The notes beneath the pieces were generated by a model that saw only the letters and a program-made list of their open reading frames with translations, searched no databases and was not told the origin of the DNA. The translations under genes were made by a program, and so were the position numbers. From a bacterium (GTDB taxonomy: Bacteria; UBA9089; UBA9088): 9,997 bases of DNA. The stretch lies in assembly GCA_040756715.1 (NCBI GenBank), contig JBFLYE010000210.1:1-9997 (forward strand), given 5' to 3'. Numbering within the stretch: position 1 is the stretch's first letter; each line of letters opens with the position of its first letter. Below, piece by piece: positions 1 to 5,400 of the stretch.

Positions 1-9
1 CCCCTTTTA

Positions 10-37
10 ATTCAAAATTCAACATTCAAAATTCATA
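10..37. repeat. Period-7 AT-rich short tandem repeat
   Basis: Four consecutive heptamers can be read on the plus strand: ATTCAAA, ATTCAAC, ATTCAAA, ATTCATA. They lie about 80 bp downstream of the btuD stop codon, and I see no gene in positions 1-115. Short heptameric repeats of this kind are common intergenic filler in some bacterial genomes. A related heptamer (AAAACTC on the coding strand) occurs inside cobT at 6067-6087. No hairpin followed by a T-run, such as would end the btuFCD transcript, is visible in this stretch. Confidence 0.6.
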
Positions 38-115
38 ATTTTATAAAGTTTTCCTTAAGATTATCTAAACACATACATTTTGTAAAGCGTTATGTAACTA
101 TAGATACACCATCTT

Positions 116-883
116 TTACTTTGGCACCAGGAATACATAAGGCTTGTGGGTTATGGGATTTTCTCTTACTACAACTATTGTTTTATAGACATCCTCTATG
201 TTTTTTTGGGTTATTACATCATTAGGGTCTCCAATCTTATAGGTCTCTCCATCTTTAAGCAAAAGGAGCCTGTCGCAATATTCAGATGCCAAATTAAGGT
301 CGTGTAAGACAATGAGCACTGTAAGGGAAAGCTCTTTGTTTAATCTTCTTATAAGCTCTAATATCTCTACCTGATGTGTTATGTCAAGGTGAGTGGTTGG
401 TTCATCCAAGAGAAGGAGCTTTGGTTCCTGGCATAAAGCACGGCTTATAAAGGCAAGTTGACGCTCTCCTCCACTTATTTTACTTAAGTATTTCTTTTTA
501 AAACTTATTATCCCGGTTATCTCCATTGCCTCTCTTACCTTCTCTATATCATTCTTTGTTGTAAAGAGAAATCTTTGGTGGGGAATCCTTCCTAGGAGAA
601 CAAGCTCATCTACCCTCATATCAAAGGCAATCTCTTCAACCTGGGAAACCACCCCGACTAGCCTTGCAAATTCTTTAAACCCTATTTTTTTAATCTCCAT
701 TCCATTGAATAATACCCTGCCCTTCTTTATAGGAATTGCCTTGCTTATTGCCCTTAAGAGGGTTGTTTTTCCACTTCCATTTGGCCCAATTATGCCAAAT
801 ATTTCCTCCTTTTTTACCTCAAAGCTTATATCTTTAAGGGAAAATCCATCATAGCCACAAAAAATACCTTCTACCTTTACCAT
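116..883 (-). CDS. btuD: Corrinoid ABC transporter ATP-binding protein (BtuD/FecE family)
   Basis: This is the cytoplasmic ATPase that powers import of B12 or related corrinoids through BtuC. At 255 residues it has the usual length of the family. The motifs appear in order: Walker A GPNGSGKTT at residues 33-41, Q-loop glutamine near 81, signature ISGGERQ at 136-142, Walker B LLLLDEP at 156-162, and switch histidine in VLHDLN near 194. The start is ATG at 883, which overlaps the end of btuC by 7 nt, indicating translational coupling; the Shine-Dalgarno sequence is weak. ATPases for iron-siderophore, haem and B12 uptake are hard to separate by sequence alone. The B12 assignment rests on the cobalamin riboswitch upstream of btuF and on the neighbouring cob genes. 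Confidence 0.9.
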   Translation of the reverse strand: MVKVEGIFCGYDGFSLKDISFEVKKEEIFGIIGPNGSGKTTLLRAISKAIPIKKGRVLFNGMEIKKIGFKEFARLVGVVSQVEEIAFDMRVDELVLLGRIPHQRFLFTTKNDIEKVREAMEITGIISFKKKYLSKISGGERQLAFISRALCQEPKLLLLDEPTTHLDITHQVEILELIRRLNKELSLTVLIVLHDLNLASEYCDRLLLLKDGETYKIGDPNDVITQKNIEDVYKTIVVVRENPITHKPYVFLVPK

Positions 884-1854
884 TTCTTTCTTATTAAAAA
901 ATAGCTAAATACCAAACCTCCAATGATGCCTGTAATTACACCAACGGGAAGCTGGTAGGGTAAAATTATTGTCCTGGCTATGGTATCACAAAGGATGAGA
1001 AACCCTCCACCTAAAAGCCAGGAGGCAGGAAGGAGAAATCTATAATCCCATCCTATAAAAACACGGGCTAGATGAGGGATAACCAGGCCAACAAACCCAA
1101 TGATTCCAGAAAGAGAGACACAAGAGCCTACCAGGAAGGATGAGATAAAAAAAAGGGCTTTTTTTGTTTTCTCACAATCTATCCCTAGATGCAATGCGGC
1201 TTCCTCGCCAAGCAAAAAGGCATTAAGGGATAGAGAAAATGGCAAAGAGAGAAAAAGACCTAAAATAGAGAAAAAAAGCATTGTTTTTATAAGCCCTAAA
1301 TTTGGCTCCTCTAATGAGCCCATTATCCAAAAGATAATGCCATGGAGGTCTTCCTGCCTTGCTAATGCCATAATCAGCATAATCAAGCCTCCTGAAATAA
1401 AGCTTATCATTACACCAAGCAGCAAAAGGAAGGGAAGGCTGATTATCCTATTTCTTGCCGATAAAAAATAAAGGATAAAAATAACAAGGGATGCACCAAG
1501 AAATCCGCCTAAGGAAAGGGGGAGGCACAAGCCAAAGAGAATGCTTAAGGTAGTTGCCAAGCAAGCACCACCTGATATGCCTAATGTATATGGCTCAACC
1601 AGGGGATTGCGAAATAGCCCCTGAAGGATTGCCCCTGATAAGGCGAGGGATGAGCCACAGGCAAAGCCTAAGATAATCCTGGGAAGCCTTAGGTCAAAGA
1701 GGATAGTATGCTCGGTTGTTTTCTTGCCTTCAAGGATTACCTGAATAATGCGTTTTAAAGAGATTGGATATGAACCAATGCATAGGGAGAGAAGGCTTAT
1801 AAAAAGAATTGCTATTCCTCCTATAAATATCAATACAAGGAATTTCTTAATCAA
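877..1854 (-). CDS. btuC: Corrinoid ABC transporter permease (FecCD/BtuC family)
   Basis: This inner-membrane permease forms, as a dimer, the channel for corrinoid import. The 325-residue product is strongly hydrophobic, with about nine or ten membrane spans. It carries family-typical segments: LRLPRIILGFACGSSLALSG near residues 56-75, FRNPLVEPYTLGISGGA near 81-97, and GFVGLVIPHLAR, a conserved FecCD motif near the coupling helix, at about 253-264. The start appears to be TTG at 1854, inside the last codons of btuF (8-nt overlap). No ATG or good Shine-Dalgarno sequence is nearby, so translation probably depends on ribosomes finishing btuF. Specificity is inferred from context. Confidence 0.9.
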   Translation of the reverse strand: MIKKFLVLIFIGGIAILFISLLSLCIGSYPISLKRIIQVILEGKKTTEHTILFDLRLPRIILGFACGSSLALSGAILQGLFRNPLVEPYTLGISGGACLATTLSILFGLCLPLSLGGFLGASLVIFILYFLSARNRIISLPFLLLLGVMISFISGGLIMLIMALARQEDLHGIIFWIMGSLEEPNLGLIKTMLFFSILGLFLSLPFSLSLNAFLLGEEAALHLGIDCEKTKKALFFISSFLVGSCVSLSGIIGFVGLVIPHLARVFIGWDYRFLLPASWLLGGGFLILCDTIARTIILPYQLPVGVITGIIGGLVFSYFLIRKKW

Positions 1855-2629
1855 TTTCTGGATGTAAAAGCTTTGCTATTTTTTTTAAGGTCTTTGGAAA
1901 GCTTGCCGGAGTTGGACTTCCCAGCGAATGGGCATTAACAATATATATTCTTTTCTTTCCCAATTTTTCCCAATTTCTCTTTTCTTCTTTTCCAAGGATT
2001 CCCATCTCCATAATAATAATGACATCGGGATTATCCTTAATAATCTCCTCCTTGCTATAGGGAGAACTTTCATCTGGACCAATGTTTATCCCACCTCCTA
2101 ATTCAATAAAGTCATTAATCATTGTATCTTTTCCAGAAACCCACAATGGCTCTGCTCCAATTTGAACAATCACACGGGGTTTTACCCTCCCTTTTGTTTT
2201 CTTCTTAACCTCCCCTACCCTCTTCTTTGAAACCTTTACAACCCTTTCTGCCTCCTTCTCTTTTCCTAAAAGCCTACCCAATTCCATAAATTGCTCACAA
2301 AGGCTTAAGAAATTCTTTGGATAGGGAAGCAAAACAACATTTATTCCCAGGCTTTTAAGCTTTTCAAGAGAATCCTTTTTGGTTAATGGTGTAGCCAATA
2401 CCAAATCTGGCTTAAGCCCTACAATCTTTTCCACATCAATACCTACTACGTTTCCAATCCTCTCTTTATTTTTTGCCTTGCAATATGTAGTGCAGGCGAT
2501 AAGGCAATCCTCAGCCTTTAAGAGATAAAGGCTTTCGGTTAGATATGGGCCTAAGGAAATTATCCTCTTTGGCTGCCCAAAGCAAATGCTACATCCTATC
2601 ACTAGGAATCCTAATAAAATTTTTTTCAT
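1847..2629 (-). CDS. btuF: Periplasmic corrinoid-binding protein, probable lipoprotein (BtuF family)
   Basis: This is the substrate-binding component that delivers corrinoid to BtuC/BtuD. The 260 residues fit the class III periplasmic-binding fold (PF01497): RIISLGPYLTESLYLL near 22-37, VEKIVGLKPDLVLA near 66-79, and a second lobe containing PDVIIIME. The signal peptide MKKILLGFLVIGC has a lipobox-like VIGC with Cys13, so it may be anchored to the inner membrane, as many binding proteins are. The start is ATG at 2629, preceded by AAAAGGAGG. The first 14-15 codons and the entire leader are nearly identical to those of the btuB-like gene at 9042. Expression is expected to fall when cobalamin binds the riboswitch at 2696-2799. 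Confidence 0.88.
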   Translation of the reverse strand: MKKILLGFLVIGCSICFGQPKRIISLGPYLTESLYLLKAEDCLIACTTYCKAKNKERIGNVVGIDVEKIVGLKPDLVLATPLTKKDSLEKLKSLGINVVLLPYPKNFLSLCEQFMELGRLLGKEKEAERVVKVSKKRVGEVKKKTKGRVKPRVIVQIGAEPLWVSGKDTMINDFIELGGGINIGPDESSPYSKEEIIKDNPDVIIIMEMGILGKEEKRNWEKLGKKRIYIVNAHSLGSPTPASFPKTLKKIAKLLHPEID

Positions 2630-2797
2630 TTTTTCCTCCTTTTACAACAAAAAACCCAACCTTCAAAGATTGGGTATTTGTCTTTTTTCCCTTTCTTGGA
2701 AGGTACTTACCAAAATAAGCAATCGACCGGGCTCTTTTTTTAAAAAATTACCGTTGCCAGACAGCACTCTGAATCTCACAGAGATTTCCTTTGCTTA
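2584..2797 (-). repeat. Direct repeat copy 1: riboswitch, terminator, RBS and signal-peptide start
   Basis: This segment is nearly identical to 8997-9212 in the same orientation. I count one substitution, one 3-nt indel and one 1-nt indel over about 215 positions. The repeat begins inside codon 15 of btuF and runs through the ribosome-binding site, terminator and whole cobalamin aptamer, ending at the outer edge of the closing stem. Beyond both ends the sequences diverge at once, apart from loose resemblance around the tiny ORFs upstream. The near identity points to recent duplication or gene conversion. Confidence 0.95.
2648..2675 (-). terminator. Intrinsic terminator of the btuF riboswitch
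   Basis: On the minus strand ACCCAATCT and AGGTTGGGT form a 9-bp stem (one G-U pair) with a short TTGA loop, followed directly by a run of six T. It lies 19 nt before the btuF ATG. The 3' half of the stem contains GAAGGT, complementary to ACCTTC at 2699-2704 just after the aptamer. That alternative pairing would disrupt the terminator, so the layout suits an antiterminator/terminator switch. Confidence 0.85.
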
Positions 2798-2799
2798 TC
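2696..2799 (-). promoter_or_regulatory. Cobalamin riboswitch aptamer upstream of btuF
   Basis: Read on the minus strand, a closing stem GATAAGCAA/TTGCTTATT encloses a core resembling the compact adenosylcobalamin riboswitch class: GGAAATC, a CTCTG/CAGAG hairpin, GCTGTCTGGCAACGGTAA, and GAGCCCGGTCGATTGC at the place of the B12 box. A hairpin with TTGG/CCAA arms follows, where these riboswitches place the loop that docks on the core. Its ACCTTC segment can alternatively pair with the terminator stem. The class is assigned by eye from conserved words, not from a covariance model. It should lower btuFCD transcription when B12 is plentiful. Confidence 0.85.
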
Positions 2800-2818
2800 A
2801 GGTTTATCTCTTTATTAT

Positions 2819-2845
2819 TTATGGTGGTTCATCACAACAACCCAT
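2819..2845 (-). CDS. Possible 8-codon leader ORF (MGCCDEPP)
   Basis: A tiny ORF encoding MGCCDEPP starts 23 nt after the stop of the coiled-coil protein gene and ends about 20 nt before the riboswitch aptamer. Its Shine-Dalgarno sequence AGGAGGTGAT is a near-perfect match to the 16S rRNA 3' end, at normal spacing from the ATG. The other riboswitch has a comparable ORF at the same place (MDCYCDEKEDKGGK, 9227-9271). The shared Cys-Asp-Glu core uses different Asp codons (GAT and GAC), which mildly supports translation. The function is unknown; it could be a leader peptide, a free small peptide, or the remnant of a longer gene. Confidence 0.4.
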   Translation of the reverse strand: MGCCDEPP

Positions 2846-2868
2846 ATTCATCACCTCCTAATACAAAT

Positions 2869-3098
2869 TTATGTCACAACAGGCTTTAATCCCTCAATTG
2901 CTTCTTTTAAGTCAAAAATTTCTTTCTCAAGGTATTCTTCCCTTTTTGTTATCTCCTTATAATGTTTCATACTCATAGGCCTTTCTTGTTTTGCAAGCCA
3001 TAGAACAGAGCCAACCATTATACCAATAAGGCCAATGATGCTTGAAAGTAAAATATAAAGCCAATGGAACAGCTTATCTATTCCTTCAAACCTTTTAT
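2869..3098 (-). repeat. Direct repeat of the coiled-coil protein gene, copy 1
   Basis: The 3' part of this gene matches 9768-9997 with six substitutions in 230 nt and no gaps. The similarity ends at the stop codon on one side and at the window edge on the other, so the true repeat may be longer. The order coiled-coil gene, then riboswitch repeat, is the same in both copies. Copy 2 has about 0.49 kb of extra DNA between the two elements, carrying the aspartic protease gene. Confidence 0.9.
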
Positions 3099-3276
3099 CT
3101 ATTGCTTCAAACCTTTGATCTTGTGCTTCAAATTTAAGATTCATCTCCTTCCTTAATGCACCTACCTCCCTTTGCACCTCCTCCCTTACAATCTTTCTTA
3201 TCTTGTCAATATCATTCTTTGAAAGCTCGGAAAATAGAGGAAGGGAAAAGAGAAGAAAAATTAAACACTTTTTCAT
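2869..3276 (-). CDS. Small coiled-coil membrane protein, unknown function
   Basis: I do not recognise a named family for this 135-residue protein. It has a hydrophobic N-terminus like a signal peptide (residues 1-16), then a charged helix. The helix contains three in-register heptads (FEAQDQR, FEAIDKR, FEGIDKL, about 49-69) typical of a coiled coil. A single membrane span follows at about 72-95 (LYILLSSIIGLIGIMVG), and then a charged tail with a second short helix. It is probably an oligomeric inner-membrane protein. The ATG at 3276 has no Shine-Dalgarno sequence and sits 8 nt after a candidate -10 box, so the mRNA may be leaderless. A 97% identical copy enters at 9768-9997. It may be co-transcribed with the riboswitch and btuFCD downstream. 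Confidence 0.75.
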   Translation of the reverse strand: MKKCLIFLLFSLPLFSELSKNDIDKIRKIVREEVQREVGALRKEMNLKFEAQDQRFEAIDKRFEGIDKLFHWLYILLSSIIGLIGIMVGSVLWLAKQERPMSMKHYKEITKREEYLEKEIFDLKEAIEGLKPVVT

Positions 3277-3284
3277 AATCTAAA

Positions 3285-3314
3285 ATAATACAAAATCCCT
3301 TTATGACCTGTCCA
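3285..3314 (-). promoter_or_regulatory. Candidate sigma-70 promoter for the coiled-coil gene and btuFCD
   Basis: On the minus strand TGGACA (3314-3309) and TATTAT (3290-3285) are separated by 18 nt. The -10 box is only 8 nt from the ATG at 3276, so transcription would start at or next to the start codon. No other good promoter is visible between here and the riboswitch, so this one may also serve btuFCD. Confidence 0.5.
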
Positions 3315-3404
3315 CCATTTTTTGCTCTTTAGTTTTAGAACCGTTTATCATCCCCTTTTCTCCAAAAATACTACCGGGCAATTAAAATGCCCCTAATACC
3401 TTTT

Positions 3405-4055
3405 TCATTTTAATTTTAGCTCCAAAAGAAGGCGTTTATCCTCCAATGCCTTCTTTCCCTTAATAAACTCAATAGGGTTTTTAAAAATAGGTCCATCATA
3501 GACAAAACTATGGAATTCTCCATTTTCTCCACAGAGGTCAATCGGTAAAGCTTTTAGGTCATTGATAAGCCCTTGGTCAATCTCTCTCCCTAACCATTCC
3601 TTCCCTAGAAAATTGGAATTACAGGCAACAATAATTGCTTTAAACCCAACTCTAATGAACTCAAGCATCAATTCCTCCCTTTCCTTCTTCCATAATGGCA
3701 GGATTGGCTTTATGCCCCCTTCTTTACAAACCCTTTCTACCCAATCCCTGTGTCCTGCTATATCAATATCTCCAAAGATACCTGCGGTAATGCCATATCC
3801 TTTGAGATCCAGAAGGGCCATCTTGAACTCCTCTTCATAGGTCTCCCATAGGGTCTTCCTTTGAAGGATAGGAATCCCTATTGCTTCTGCTTGAGCTTTT
3901 AGCAGATCAGAAGGTATGCCGTGAGAACGGGAGAACCCACCATCCTCTGATACCATATTCAAAAGATAGGCAACCTCAATACCTGAATTTTGCCTTGCCC
4001 TATAACAGGAAAGCGTGCTTTCCTTTCCACCACTCCAGGAGACGAATGCCCTCAT
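3405..4055 (-). CDS. DUF71/Dph6-like PP-loop ATP pyrophosphatase, B12-salvage subgroup
   Basis: This 216-residue protein belongs to the COG2102/DUF71 adenine-nucleotide alpha-hydrolase family, whose eukaryotic and archaeal members include diphthamide synthetase Dph6. It has the PP-loop SGGKES at residues 8-13, GIFGDIDIAGHRDWVE near 92-107, and the C-terminal GENGEFHSFVYDGP motif at 176-189. Bacteria lack diphthamide. Published comparative genomics separated a bacterial DUF71 subgroup linked to B12 genes and proposed a salvage role; the exact reaction is not established. I chose ATG at 4055, not the longer frame to 4115. This ATG overlaps the TGA of the preceding zinc-ribbon remnant (ATGA), and the extra 20 codons are that remnant read in another frame. 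It is the only intact gene downstream of cobS in this operon. Confidence 0.85.
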   Translation of the reverse strand: MRAFVSWSGGKESTLSCYRARQNSGIEVAYLLNMVSEDGGFSRSHGIPSDLLKAQAEAIGIPILQRKTLWETYEEEFKMALLDLKGYGITAGIFGDIDIAGHRDWVERVCKEGGIKPILPLWKKEREELMLEFIRVGFKAIIVACNSNFLGKEWLGREIDQGLINDLKALPIDLCGENGEFHSFVYDGPIFKNPIEFIKGKKALEDKRLLLELKLK

Positions 4056-4490
4056 TTTATCACATACCCACAGACCTTGCAGTGGAGGGCATTGAGATTT
4101 ATCCCTGCCCCACAATTAGGACATCCCTTCTCTCCTTCTCTAGGTTGAGGAATATCTCCAATTACCTCCTGGTATATCTTGTAATAATAAAAATGGGCTT
4201 TGTTCATAAACCTGAGTGGCCAATACCTTTATTACTTCAGGGATAGCCTCTATGGCTTCATCAATATCTACAGATTTCTGATGGGCTTCTATATTGAGAA
4301 GCCTCACCACAGAGGCAGCATATCTTTTATCTTCTCCATAATCTGCAAGTCTTACTGTGATTGCCTTAAGATTAGGGGAAATACTGGCTAAGATAGCTGA
4401 GTCCAGGCCACCAGAAAGGAGGAGGCCAGAAGCCCTATTCCTCAGGACAGCTTTCATTAACCTCCTCTTAAGCTCAGAAGCTACTTTCAT
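4052..4490 (-). pseudogene. Asparagine-synthase-like PP-loop protein with zinc ribbon, middle deleted
   Basis: The first ~90 codons (4490 to about 4221) encode an ATP-pyrophosphatase N-terminus with LLLSGGLDSAILAS near residues 23-36 and continue to EAIPEVIKVL. After that the frame yields unrelated residues and stops at 4140. One frame over, from about 4213 to 4052, lies a coherent C-terminus: NKAHFYYYKIYQEVIGDIPQ, then a zinc ribbon CPNC...CKVC, then GYVIK and TGA. This resembles the two ends of an asparagine-synthase-domain family (about 250-300 residues, C-terminal zinc ribbon), with roughly 100-150 codons lost out of frame. Start and stop overlap the neighbouring remnants (ATGA at both ends), as expected for a former member of this operon. 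Its original role in B12 salvage is unknown. Confidence 0.75.
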
Positions 4491-4585
4491 AACACCTCAG
4501 CCAAGGCAGCAAGAAGTTTTTGATTCTCCTGGTGCGAACGCACAGCCACCCTGATATATCTATCAGAAAGACCCCTGAAATTGCT
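4487..4585 (-). pseudogene. cobD: C-terminal remnant of cobD (threonine-phosphate decarboxylase)
   Basis: Thirty-two codons ending in TGA encode SNFRGLSDRYIRVAVRSHQE and then NQKLLAALAEVL. This matches the conserved end of CobD/CobC-type PLP-dependent enzymes (family of histidinol-phosphate aminotransferase), which make the aminopropanol-phosphate linker of B12. The remaining ~320 codons, including the PLP lysine, are absent. The TGA overlaps the ATG of the next remnant (ATGA). On the upstream side it is joined directly, in another frame, to a piece of cbiB. No start codon or Shine-Dalgarno sequence serves it. Confidence 0.8.
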
Positions 4586-4586
4586 T

Positions 4587-4688
4587 AACAACCGATATCA
4601 GAAATCCTGCAATCTTAGCTGGGATAAGGTTTGCTAAATCATCTAACTTGGCAGAAAACCAGCCAAAATGGAGGTATCTTTCATCTTT
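4587..4688 (-). pseudogene. cbiB: Internal remnant of cbiB (adenosylcobinamide-phosphate synthase)
   Basis: An open stretch of 34 codons encodes KDERYLHFGWFSAKLDDLAN followed by LIPAKIAGFLISVV. This corresponds to the conserved internal CbiB segment usually written as NERYxxFGWxxARLDDxxNxIPARLT. CbiB, a membrane protein of about 300 residues, attaches the aminopropanol linker to adenosylcobyric acid. Both the N-terminal part and the C-terminal third are missing. The fragment begins within the last codons of cobS and runs straight into the cobD remnant near 4586. Two deletions, or one deletion with rearrangement, are needed to explain this. Confidence 0.75.
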
Positions 4689-5400
4689 TAGATAAAGGAA
4701 CAATAGATAAAAGTGTTGCAACCTCAATCACCTCAGATAGGGCACCCAAGGTATCTCCTGTAAAACCACCTACTCTCTTTTTGAGATAGAGGCTGAATAA
4801 CCAGGTTATCCCTGATGTTGTTGCCAAGAGGTAGAAGAAACTCAGGCCAAATAAGGAAAACCCTATTCCCATCATTATCAGGGTTGCCCAAAGGAATTCC
4901 CTTCTTTTTACTTGGCCAACAAATAGTCTTCCCAAGCCAGAAGACTTGGGATAGGAAGATGTTGCTGCTCCTGCCACCATAGCCCATCGCCCCATAGTTG
5001 GGGCAATGAGCAGGCCAGAACTTGTATTTGCTGAAAGAGCAAAGGTCTTTATCAAAAGCAGACAGACCACTGCCACCACTCCTTTGCAGCCTACAGCAGA
5101 CTCCTCTATTATCCTAAAGATTTCCTCTTTGCTTCTCCCTCCTGCTAAGCCATCTATGGTATCGCAGAAGCCATCTAAATGTAGGCAGCCAGTGATGGCT
5201 ACCCAGGCTGCTATCACCAAAACAGAGACAAGGTCAGGAGGAAAAAGTTGAAGGCTGAAGAATCTCACTCCCACCAAGAATCCACCGATTAATAAACCAA
5301 CCAAAGGGAAGAAGACCATTGATCTGGCTAGATCCTCTGTTTGATAGGTCTTAACAGGGATGATGGTTAGAAGCCCTATGGTTGTGAGGAATTGCCTCAT
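4681..5400 (-). CDS. cobS: Adenosylcobinamide-GDP ribazoletransferase (cobalamin synthase)
   Basis: CobS is an inner-membrane enzyme that joins adenosylcobinamide-GDP to alpha-ribazole (or its phosphate) to complete the cobamide. The 239 residues match the family length. Visible motifs are FFPLVGLLIGG near 30-40, the metal-binding-type HLDGFCDTIDGLAGG at 74-88, a central APTMGRWAMV, and GGFTGDTLGALSEV near the C-terminus. Several hydrophobic spans separate them. The ATG at 5400 overlaps the cobT stop (ATGA). The C-terminus looks complete, although the decayed cbiB sequence starts within its last codons. Confidence 0.93.
   Translation of the reverse strand: MRQFLTTIGLLTIIPVKTYQTEDLARSMVFFPLVGLLIGGFLVGVRFFSLQLFPPDLVSVLVIAAWVAITGCLHLDGFCDTIDGLAGGRSKEEIFRIIEESAVGCKGVVAVVCLLLIKTFALSANTSSGLLIAPTMGRWAMVAGAATSSYPKSSGLGRLFVGQVKRREFLWATLIMMGIGFSLFGLSFFYLLATTSGITWLFSLYLKKRVGGFTGDTLGALSEVIEVATLLSIVPLSKR

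Noticed and set aside
1-115. CRISPR-like array at the left edge
   Set aside because: Units are only 7 bp with no spacers; it is a simple tandem repeat.
1100-1471. Plus-strand open frames opposite btuC, cobT, cobU and btuB
   Set aside because: They are antisense to confidently identified genes and show no recognisable domains or ribosome-binding sites.
2584-2797. Riboswitch repeats as a mobile element
   Set aside because: No transposase, terminal inverted repeats or target-site duplications are visible at either copy.
3360-3404. Terminator after the DUF71 gene
   Set aside because: A GGGCA/TGCCC hairpin with an ATTAAAA loop exists, but the stem is short and the T-run is six or more bases away, so an intrinsic terminator is not convincing.
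4056-4115. N-terminal extension of the DUF71 protein (MWGRDKSQ...)
   Set aside because: These codons are the zinc-ribbon remnant read out of frame; the family begins at the MRAFVSWSGGK methionine, and that ATG overlaps the upstream stop.
4140-4490. Apparent intact 116-residue PP-loop gene
   Set aside because: The frame is coherent only for about 90 codons; the zinc-ribbon C-terminus continues in another frame to 4052, so it is treated as a broken gene.
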